A DNA stretch of 64,000 bases from Fonsecaea monophora (lineage: Eukaryota > Ascomycota > Eurotiomycetes > Chaetothyriales > Herpotrichiellaceae). Under the pieces are notes generated by a model, which ran no database searches, had not been told where the DNA came from, and saw nothing but the letters and a program-made list of their open reading frames with translations. How positions within the stretch are numbered: the first letter of the stretch is position 1; the number at the start of each line of letters is the position of its first letter. Positions 56,550-64,000 of the stretch are shown here, one piece after another. The DNA lies in NCBI RefSeq assembly GCF_001642475.1, contig NW_019173968.1, positions 207,899 to 271,898 of the forward strand, given 5' to 3'. A program made the position numbers and the translations under genes.

Positions 56550-56904
56550 GCGGGAGCTTTACACCGAGAGACTTGGATGGCAAGATAGCCCTGAGCCGGG
56601 CCAGCTCCGTCGCGGGACGGCAAAAGGATGTATGGATTTCCCAAAAAAAGAGTCATATTGATAACAACCAAAGGGGTATCTTCAAGTCAGATCTATAATC
56701 GCTCTGCTCAGTCCACGTCCAAGTCATGTGTGTGTGTGTGTTTTGTTTTATTTTTTCAGTTTCCAATCGATATGTAACCACATTCGCATCGAGATAACCT
56801 CCCTCACTACCTGTTCAGATACCGGATCGCAAACAAAAGCCTGCGTCGTCCTCAAAAAACTCGGCCACACCATCTCCAGGGTGGGCTGGACGTCACTCCT
56901 TCTC
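56550..56904. other. short tail-to-tail intergenic region
   Basis: A gap of 355 bp between the 55509 gene and the kinesin stop. It contains a (TG)7 run at 56727-56740 and poly-T stretches that fit transcript 3' ends. Confidence 0.5.
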
Positions 56905-59900
56905 TCACACCTCGACCTGATCTTGCTCCTCGTCATTGGCAAAGTAACTCTGATCAATCTTCAGGATCCATTCGAGCTTTTGACTCTCGTTTCGCGCTGC
57001 GAACAAGAAGGTATTCTGCTCGCCATACACGGCGAACACGTGAGCTAGGCCGTGGAGTTCGGCATTGCTCCCGGCTCTTCTGTGACCCCGCTGGTGCTGC
57101 TGCTCTGTTGAAGAAAATTCGGCACCGTCGTGTGAAATGGTTGATCCGCCGCCAAGTAAGCGCTTGAAGTCTGGGTCGTGATCGATCCGTGCGTGGGTGA
57201 GATTTACCGCGTTGATCCCCTCGCCGTCAGGAACGGACTGGATGTAAAGATACGGGGGGCGCAGGTCGACAAACCGTCGTTTCCACTGCATGACGCTGGC
57301 GTGGTTGCCGGAAGGGGAGGTCTCGTAAGATTCCGAAGGCATGAGAAGGTAGCCGGACTTGAGAGATGCTGTGTTCTTGGGCACATGAGTGACGGTGGCT
57401 CGGTAGCGGGTCGACGATGTTCGCGATGTCTCAGTCGTCGGTGTTGGCGACGGTCGGGGACACGTGCTCTCGTCGCCGTTGTCGAAGATGGGGTTCTTCA
57501 TGTCGGCACTCGGCTTCATCCAGATGGCGAGGTATTTGCGTAGAAGTTCTTCTTCTCGGGAATCTATCACAGAAGGCGATACTGTGCGAGACCGACCTCT
57601 TTGTGCGGTTATACTAAGTCTGCGCAATCCCAATGCGGCTTTGGCGGATTCAATGTCCTCTAATTGACGCCTTTTTCTCCGGGCTATCAAGTAGTCTTTG
57701 ACCAACGAAATTCCTCGTGGCTGCCAATTCCCGAGAAGTTCTTCTCCATTGATGTAATTCTTTGAAGTATCCAGACGCCATAGATCGGCTGCTCTCTTTG
57801 CGCTGATTGGCAACACAACAATCGAGAACACTCCGTCTGTGGCGTGTGTTATTCGAGTCTGGTTCCAAAATGATTTGAACATAGATTGTGGACGAACGTA
57901 GGATCGCGGCAAGATCTGCACCTGTTGGTCGATGGAGAATTTCATAGAATGATCGTGTCCCAGGCGACTGGAGACAACGTCCCACCGCAACGATATCTGA
58001 ACTCGACAATTCTCGCTGGTGGCCCGGTCAAGGAGGAGGGTTTTGTGTAATGAGCTGTCCCATTGTCCTACAATCGTTATGTTGGACGTCCCATCGGCGT
58101 TGTCTTTGATCATAGGTTCTTGGATTTGTTTGAGCGGGATATCTGGGGTGACGGACGCAATGTCGGTAATGCGGCCGGATGAGTCTAGTTGATGAACTTC
58201 CCCAACCCGCAAAGACTTCAGGTCGTCCCATGGCAGACCTTCGGTCAGGACATGAGTCAGATTGATGGAGATCCGACGTTGAAGTCCCTGGTGCAACTGG
58301 AATGCCCCGATATCATTCGGGCTGTTGTGTATGACTTCCACGGGCATGTACAGGCCGTTTTCTGCGAGCTCTAGAATCTGGACCTTTGCAAAGACATCAT
58401 GCCGTTCTTCCATCGAGTATTCAGACTCGGGCAAGCGATGAGATGGTTGCTGATCCGGAGGGTGTTCATTCATTTCACGAAGCTCATCCCAGCTGATCAG
58501 CTTGTCGAGATGCGTCGAGCTGACTTGGGCAAAAATGGCGATCTTCAGAGTGGCAGATTTCTCCCCGGACCGACGAATGCTCAAGTTGTGAATGCTCTCA
58601 AAGCGTACTGGGCCGTCACCAAACCCGTGGATGGGCTGGGTAGTCGCCACACTCTCATCATCGGTCCCTAGCACCGTCATCTGAGCATGCACCTGCGTCC
58701 CCTCGTGTTCGGCGAAGCCAACGAAATCACGCATAACAATGTTGAACTTGATTGTGGAGGGCGGAGACTCTGCCAGCGATGGCTCCAGGGACATCCTGAC
58801 CTTGCCAACAATCTGTCTTGTCGACGGCGAGGATATTTCGACCACAAAATCTTGTACCCGAGTCTCAAACACAGCGGTTAGAGGAATGCTCCCGTCACCA
58901 ATCAGCGAAAACAAGGGTTGATCAGAGTCACGGAAGGGGTTGTCCAAACGGAAATGCTGCAGATATTCTGGCTGATTCTTGTACTGGCGCATTTGACGCA
59001 TTTTGGCCACTCGCAGTCGCAGCTTTTCCAGCGACCAAAGGTGAATACAGCTGAGCTGATTGTCAATAACCCTCACGGCGAGACACGGCTTGCGCGCATC
59101 CGCTAGAGCATCATCATCGTCCCCAGAGATGTCTTGGAGGATGAGATCATACGACGAGCCCCGTTCTTGACCAACGTCCAAAATGACAAACTGAAAATTG
59201 GTGTCGTGCTCCAGCAATTTGCTCATAACCTGTGCTTCCTTGAGAAGGCTGGCATTTTGCAATATTGCCTCCGCTATCAAAATGTAGTTTCTTTGTTGCC
59301 ATTTTTCCACGACGTTCCGGGCAACGGCAATCTCAGAAGCCTCGAGCGGCAGAAATCCAGCTGGCGTTCGAGCAGCTTCTCGTATCCTGACATCTTGATC
59401 GATTTTCTTGATTTGTGCCTCGTATTCCTCTTTTTGTTTCCGAAGTTCTTCTTCAAACGCCTGTTTCGCTCGCTCCAACTCTTGCTGCATCTGAAGCGCC
59501 TGAGATTCCCGTTCTGCATCTTTGGATATGTTCTCTGGAGCTCCTTGCTTCTCTTCTTCCTCACCCTTCTGCATCTGGTGCTGAGCTTGATGTCCAAACT
59601 GGCTGGGGGTCAAGGTCGGTTCGCCGTCGTCTTGCGAGCTGTCGTGCACAGAAGGTGTCCCAGGGTGTGTCAGAGAAGTGTCGAGAGAAAAGTTGTCGAT
59701 GGTGCCATTCGACATATACTTGTCACGCACAAGGAAAGAGCTCAGGTCGTCCGAGTCTTCATCATGTTCGAATTGTTTGTTGTCGGAACGCCCACGTCGC
59801 TCTTCTCGTGCTCTCTGAATATTCTCGAAAAGACTGTCCAGTTCCTCATCGGTGAGTTGCATGATTTTCGGATCTGAACCTAGAAGGGCGCCGGCAGCCT

Positions 59901-61902
59901 CTCGACGAGCGAAGAACCAGTCCGAGTCTCTGTTACTGCTGAATCCGGGAGACTGGGATCGTGATTCACCGTCAAATTCAGATCCCGCAGCGCTCCAGCT
60001 CCTTTCGTGTCCAGGACGGAATGGCGTCGGCGAGTTCAGCTGGCTGGCGGTGACGGATTGCCGGAGTAGACTTCTTTCGGCGCGCTCGGCTTTGGCCTCC
60101 AACGGGTTATTAAACCTGAAGATGTGGAAGTCTCCTAGAATGATACGATTCCCACTTTTTAGCCTCTTGGGCTTGTCAACACGCACTCCATTCACCATGA
60201 CAGCAGCACCCTCATTGGGGATGATTGTCACCACGTTGTCGATGTGCTCGAGCTTGCAATGGTGATCAAGGATTTTTGACCCTTTCAATCTGATTTCAGA
60301 AGCTTCAGACGAGTCAACATTTCCGACTGTGGTAACCCCTGGCTTCAGGTTGTAAACGAGGCACTCAGCTAGCAGGGGATCGTCACTCAGGTTGACCAAG
60401 TGAGGCATCTTCTTAGGGGTGCTCATGCCGACATTACCCTTTTCAATGCTGATGCCCAATTCTTCCAGCGCCGCTTCTCTCTCTTTGTGAATCTGTTCGG
60501 TCTTTTGGAGTTTTTCTTCCCAAGTCTGATTGAGATCTTGGTATAACTTCTCACTTTGACTTAGCTGATCCATGATTTCGGCTTTACTGACACGCTTGAC
60601 TGAGCCGTCCGTCTGCACAATAGAGACCATCTGTTTATCCAGTGGCGTTCCTTCAGGGTAGGTCTCCTCGGTACCTGTAGCAGTAGGTCCTCCAAGCTGG
60701 CTCCTGAGTTTGGCAAGTTCTTCTTTGAGCTCGCGGATCATGCGAGCGTTTGGATCCTCGTTAATCACAGCGTGGTTCTTGATTCTCTTGGCCGAATCGG
60801 CGTATCGTAGGGTGCTTAGTGTCTCCTCAAAATTTATGTCGGCCGGTGAGATCGCAGCAATCATCGCAGTCATGCTGTTACCACCAAGTGAATCTTTCAG
60901 GAGCCAGGTCAGCACCGAATCTCGATACGGCACTTTCAAGCTCTTTTTGCCCGAGGAAAGGTCTGCCAGTGCCGCAATGACCCGACCAAGGGTAGAGAGT
61001 GACCTATTGATCTCTGCTCCCTCCTTGAGACGGGCACCGGTGGCACCAGTTGAGGTTGCACGTTCGGAACCAGCCAAGTCGACCAAGCTGATCTTTGCGA
61101 CCTTCTCAGTGTCCATACTCGTTTCCGCATCATGGCGCTTCTGGGTGAGGGTGAGGGTGAAGACCGCGTGAGAGCGACTGGAAGTTTCGTTCATGTTTGT
61201 GGCCGCCACTGTCCGTGCTTTGTTACCTTCATCCATGAGGTTCTCGATCTCGCTGAAGGAGCGGACGGCCAACTTGGCCAGATCCTCCACATAAGGTCCT
61301 GTAGAAGGATGTTCCCTGACTCGTAGATTGCCCTTGGTAGCCGGATTCAAAAGATCTCTGACCCGTTCGTTGTAAATTTCCAGATAGGAGACCTCGACAG
61401 TGCAAGTCAGGTGTGGATCAGACTGCAACCCATTGATGCGCTCGAACATTTCTCTACAAATTCGGGGGATAACGCCAGCCTCATCGCCATAACCCATCAT
61501 GCTGTATGACTTTCCGGAGCCCGTCTGCCCATATGCAAAAATGCAGTTGTTATAGCCCTGAAAGGCGTTGTCGAGTAAGGGGACGCCCAGGTCGTTGAAG
61601 AGATTGTCTTGACCAGCATAGTTTGGATCTGCCTTATTGAAAGACCAGTAGGACTTGTCGAACTTGAAGGTCCGTTGCGCACTTGCGCCATCCTTTCCAC
61701 CTTTTCGAAGACGGTCTTCTGCATCTGGAGGAGGTTGCAGAACGGTCTGGGAATCTTGCATCTGAACAATACATTTTGCATTGCGATCGATCTCGCGACT
61801 GTTAAACGGTCGCACTCTTACCACGACCTTGATGTTTCCCCCTCCACCCAGGCCGCCTGTTCCTCCGCCTCCTCCTCCTCCACCACCGCCCGTGGGCGCC
61901 AT
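56905..61902 (-). CDS. kinesin-3 motor, Unc104/KIF1-like
   Basis: A single exon of 1665 residues. The motor domain (about 20-380) begins IKVVVRVRPFNSREID and has P-loop AYGQTGSGKSYSMMG, switch I NMNETSSRSHAVF and switch II SLVDLAGSERA, all intact. Loop 12 carries a short lysine cluster (SSGKKSLKVPYRDSVLTWLL). An FHA domain follows (about 510-610, HLVNLSDDPLLAECLVYN), then coiled coils (LERAKQAFEEELRKQKEEY), the KIF1B/DUF3694-type stalk with NPFRDSDQPLFSLIGDGSIPL, and a C-terminal PH domain (about 1540-1655, KSGYLLMPSES, WKRRFVDLRPPYLYI, ESQKLEWILKID). These motors walk to microtubule plus ends and carry early endosomes and other vesicles, bound through the PH domain. The N-terminus has a 10-glycine run. 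A single exon for so long a gene is unusual here. Confidence 0.96.
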   Translation of the reverse strand: MAPTGGGGGGGGGGTGGLGGGGNIKVVVRVRPFNSREIDRNAKCIVQMQDSQTVLQPPPDAEDRLRKGGKDGASAQRTFKFDKSYWSFNKADPNYAGQDNLFNDLGVPLLDNAFQGYNNCIFAYGQTGSGKSYSMMGYGDEAGVIPRICREMFERINGLQSDPHLTCTVEVSYLEIYNERVRDLLNPATKGNLRVREHPSTGPYVEDLAKLAVRSFSEIENLMDEGNKARTVAATNMNETSSRSHAVFTLTLTQKRHDAETSMDTEKVAKISLVDLAGSERATSTGATGARLKEGAEINRSLSTLGRVIAALADLSSGKKSLKVPYRDSVLTWLLKDSLGGNSMTAMIAAISPADINFEETLSTLRYADSAKRIKNHAVINEDPNARMIRELKEELAKLRSQLGGPTATGTEETYPEGTPLDKQMVSIVQTDGSVKRVSKAEIMDQLSQSEKLYQDLNQTWEEKLQKTEQIHKEREAALEELGISIEKGNVGMSTPKKMPHLVNLSDDPLLAECLVYNLKPGVTTVGNVDSSEASEIRLKGSKILDHHCKLEHIDNVVTIIPNEGAAVMVNGVRVDKPKRLKSGNRIILGDFHIFRFNNPLEAKAERAERSLLRQSVTASQLNSPTPFRPGHERSWSAAGSEFDGESRSQSPGFSSNRDSDWFFARREAAGALLGSDPKIMQLTDEELDSLFENIQRAREERRGRSDNKQFEHDEDSDDLSSFLVRDKYMSNGTIDNFSLDTSLTHPGTPSVHDSSQDDGEPTLTPSQFGHQAQHQMQKGEEEEKQGAPENISKDAERESQALQMQQELERAKQAFEEELRKQKEEYEAQIKKIDQDVRIREAARTPAGFLPLEASEIAVARNVVEKWQQRNYILIAEAILQNASLLKEAQVMSKLLEHDTNFQFVILDVGQERGSSYDLILQDISGDDDDALADARKPCLAVRVIDNQLSCIHLWSLEKLRLRVAKMRQMRQYKNQPEYLQHFRLDNPFRDSDQPLFSLIGDGSIPLTAVFETRVQDFVVEISSPSTRQIVGKVRMSLEPSLAESPPSTIKFNIVMRDFVGFAEHEGTQVHAQMTVLGTDDESVATTQPIHGFGDGPVRFESIHNLSIRRSGEKSATLKIAIFAQVSSTHLDKLISWDELREMNEHPPDQQPSHRLPESEYSMEERHDVFAKVQILELAENGLYMPVEVIHNSPNDIGAFQLHQGLQRRISINLTHVLTEGLPWDDLKSLRVGEVHQLDSSGRITDIASVTPDIPLKQIQEPMIKDNADGTSNITIVGQWDSSLHKTLLLDRATSENCRVQISLRWDVVSSRLGHDHSMKFSIDQQVQILPRSYVRPQSMFKSFWNQTRITHATDGVFSIVVLPISAKRAADLWRLDTSKNYINGEELLGNWQPRGISLVKDYLIARRKRRQLEDIESAKAALGLRRLSITAQRGRSRTVSPSVIDSREEELLRKYLAIWMKPSADMKNPIFDNGDESTCPRPSPTPTTETSRTSSTRYRATVTHVPKNTASLKSGYLLMPSESYETSPSGNHASVMQWKRRFVDLRPPYLYIQSVPDGEGINAVNLTHARIDHDPDFKRLLGGGSTISHDGAEFSSTEQQHQRGHRRAGSNAELHGLAHVFAVYGEQNTFLFAARNESQKLEWILKIDQSYFANDEEQDQVEV

Positions 61903-62615
61903 GATTGTACCGGTGTTATCAGTCTTGGGCAATGTGTGCTTGCATGACCATCATTCGGTTGTGCAAGGAGGGATCGGCTCGTGTCGGAATTGGTGGTGTG
62001 CGCGTTTTCTGTGGGTGAGGACAGGTCGCAAGTAGGTAGTCGTTGATTGCAGCAGTTGGTCTTGTGAATGGCGTTTGTATGCAGGCCGTGGTATGTCCAG
62101 AGATGGTGGAAGGGGAGCGTGTCGCGTTGAGGATTCCGGACACGACAGGTGTGAAAGTGGTATACAATTGGAGATTGATTAAGAAGGCCCCCTAACAAAG
62201 TACTTAGTATTGGAGAAGCAAACCCAACATGAGGCTTGAAGGTGTGGCTGATGCCTAGGTAGCCCTGCGTGCACTGGTAGCGTCTCTGAGATTTTGCTGC
62301 TGGTGGCACCCAGGTGGCTAAACGACCAGCCTGCCAGCCTACCGAGTGCCCAGTGTGGCCCTAGCCTGACCTGACAGACACAACCGTCTCCACCTGGATC
62401 ATGACCCTCCCATTTTGCGTCATCGCATCAACACACCAAATTGTCGGCTTCATGGTCAGGTCGATTTTTTGGTGACCTACCCTCAGCTATCTGGCGCACA
62501 GACATATGATATGGTACATCATAACACAAGTACAACGATGAGACGGTCATGCTGCGGCACCATATGACGGCGCGATTGCCACCAATGCAAACCATCGTGT
62601 GATGAGAGACCAGAG
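61903..62615. other. divergent promoter region, kinesin and GRF-finger gene
   Basis: A gap of 713 bp between divergent start codons. Open frames are short. No discrete motif was recognised. Confidence 0.45.
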
Positions 62616-63646
62616 ATGGCCAACTCCTACACCACGAGGAACGGTCGCACCGCCAAAAGAGGGGCCTTCCTCAACAGTGTCTGGCATTGCGACTGTGAGC
62701 CGCGGATGCCAGCAGACAAGTTTCAAGTGAAAAATGGAGGCAAGAATCACGGAAGATGGTGTACGTGAATTGTCTGGACATTTGGGTCTTGTATTGATGC
62801 CTGGCGATAGTCTACACCTGCCAAAAGCCGCAGCACAAAAGGTGCAAGTTCTTCCTCTGGAATGATGATGCCAAAGTCCGTGAAGAAGCTGCTGTCCTCA
62901 GCAATTCCCGTACAGAGCCAAATGTGCCCGCTCCGGTGACACCTCAAAAGAAAGACCTTCCCGCTCTCCCTCCGACACCCCAGACGAGACGGAACAAGAA
63001 AGAGCTTGCGAATGATAAACATGACGAGAGTTTCGATTGGTCGTCCAGTAATGATGAAGAGCTTCTCATGGTAGAGCAAGATATGTTGGAGAAGGCGCCA
63101 TTTGAAACTCCGAAGAAAGTTCCTCGCACAGAGAGTCTGACATTCCCAGGCAAGAGGAACTTTATGCAGACGACCGAGCAGACCGGTGTCGCCGACGAAA
63201 CTTGGCCTTTCAGTGACGATGTCTTTAGTACTCCAAGCGCAACCCATGAGTCCAGAGGCAGCGGATTGCTCTCACCGTCCAGTACACCGGCTAGAAGGGC
63301 TACTGGGTATGCCCTACCTGAACCTGAACCCTCCACGCTTGCTTCTGAAGCTCTCAGTATACTGAGCGGCTCTCGACTGAGTCTGGAAGTCGAAAGGGAA
63401 TTAGTGGATCTTCTTAATAGGCACGACCTGCGTACTCAAGGCATCATCAAGGGCCGAGACATCACACGTTTGGCTGTTCAGGCCAAAGATAGGAAGATTA
63501 CAGAACTGCAAGCTCGATTATCAGCACTGGAAGCAGAAAAGGAAACAAACAAGAGAGTCATAGCACACCTAAAACAGGACATCGCTGCCTCTCCCAAGAA
63601 AGGCAAAGGAAGGAGTACACATCGGGGACAACAATCAGAAGCCTGA
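62616..63646 (+). CDS. GRF zinc-finger protein
   Basis: Two exons, 62616-62760 and 62811-63646, give 326 residues. The 50-nt intron (GTACGT...GATAG) splits the GRF motif itself. Joined, the finger (about 22-65) reads WHCDCEPRMPADKFQVKN, GGKNHGRWFYTCQ and HKRCKFFLWNDD, with the expected three Cys/one His-type ligands and the GRWFYTC core that names the family. GRF fingers in topoisomerase III, APE2 and NEIL3 bind single-stranded nucleic acid. Here the finger stands alone, followed by a disordered Ser/Thr/Pro linker (with TPQ and TPK sites) and a C-terminal coiled coil (about 255-305, AKDRKITELQARLSALEAEKE). A nuclear DNA-repair or replication accessory role is inference. The start ATG at 62616 gives a short natural leader before the finger. 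Confidence 0.87.
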
Positions 63647-63750
63647 ACATTTGATGAAGACCAAGATGCCCGAACAAAGGAATGTCTCCCTTGGGGTCTA
63701 GCGTGACATATCTTTCGACGGTGGCAAGGTCACACTATCCAGCATGCACG

Positions 63751-63977
63751 TCAGGCTTCGGGCCGCACAATGGACTGCATCGACCCGCAGCACATGGAAG
63801 ACTTTATCACACGCCCTGCAACGTGCTTGCCGATAGGACGACGATCGAGGATGGCAGCGAACTCTTTTCTACTTTCGGGCTGCATGGAAAATCCCGTCTC
63901 TTCTAGGAGCAAGTTCCCATGAAGAAACATGTCAAGGCTACCGACGCTCAAAAACCGCTGCCCATAGAGAGCTGAGA
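63751..63977 (-). CDS. possible last exon of a minus-strand gene entering from the right
   Basis: A minus-strand frame ends at 63751 and reads back to a CTTGCAG acceptor-like site at 63978. It includes FLSVGSLDMFLHGNLLLEE and EFAAILDRRPIGKHV. The composition looks protein-like, but I recognise no family and the upstream part is outside the window. The call rests on one splice-like site and is weak. Confidence 0.2.
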
Positions 63978-64000
63978 CTGCAAGGCACACAGGGACTAGG

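Overview
The window is nuclear DNA of a filamentous ascomycete (Pezizomycotina). The evidence is the many short introns (about 46-225 nt, mostly 50-80 nt, with GT...AG borders and CTAAC/CTGAC-like branch sites), the absence of operons, and a protein set typical of that group: a Yap-type bZIP factor, a PSP1-domain protein, a UPF0643 protein, a RasGEF with an N-terminal P-loop domain, and a GH63 enzyme related to mannosylglycerate hydrolases. The order cannot be fixed by eye; Eurotiomycetes-like is a weak guess. I see no rRNA, tRNA, CRISPR array or secondary-metabolite cluster.

Left part (1-12 kb): a three-exon bZIP factor (minus), a 3.3 kb gene-free stretch, a two-exon aldo-keto reductase (minus), then a 564-bp inverted-repeat element holding the decayed tail of a pogo/Fot1-type transposase. 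A conserved 237-residue protein (plus) and a SNF2/RING DNA-dependent ATPase of the HLTF/Rad5 type (plus) follow.

Middle (13-33 kb): a GH63 hydrolase (plus) converges on a large glycosylated membrane protein (minus), with a compound AC/AG/TG microsatellite between them. Next come mitochondrial ATP synthase OSCP and a UPF0643 protein (both minus), S-adenosylhomocysteine hydrolase (plus), a fungal membrane-protein gene apparently broken by two single-base deletions (plus), a 2H-phosphoesterase (plus), DPH3 (minus) and four-exon ribosomal protein L15 (minus).

Right part (34-64 kb): an unrecognised 304-residue protein, a PSP1 protein and NFU1 (all minus), a HIT zinc-finger protein (plus) whose stop codon overlaps that of a disordered 503-residue protein (minus), a five-exon RasGEF (plus), an aquaporin (minus), a two-exon membrane protein of unknown role (plus), an intronless Unc104/KIF1-type kinesin-3 (minus) and a GRF zinc-finger protein (plus).

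The genes are unrelated housekeeping and regulatory functions, not a pathway. Several touch translation or ribonucleoprotein biogenesis (L15, DPH3, HIT finger), mitochondria (OSCP, NFU1), methylation (SAH1), DNA repair (SNF2/RING, GRF finger) and signalling or transport (RasGEF, kinesin). No clearly new multi-gene system was found. The most unusual points are the transposon relic, the doubly frameshifted gene, the RasGEF with a degenerate G-domain, the RING finger lacking its usual histidine, and the shared stop site. Exon borders were inferred by hand from splice motifs and reading frames.
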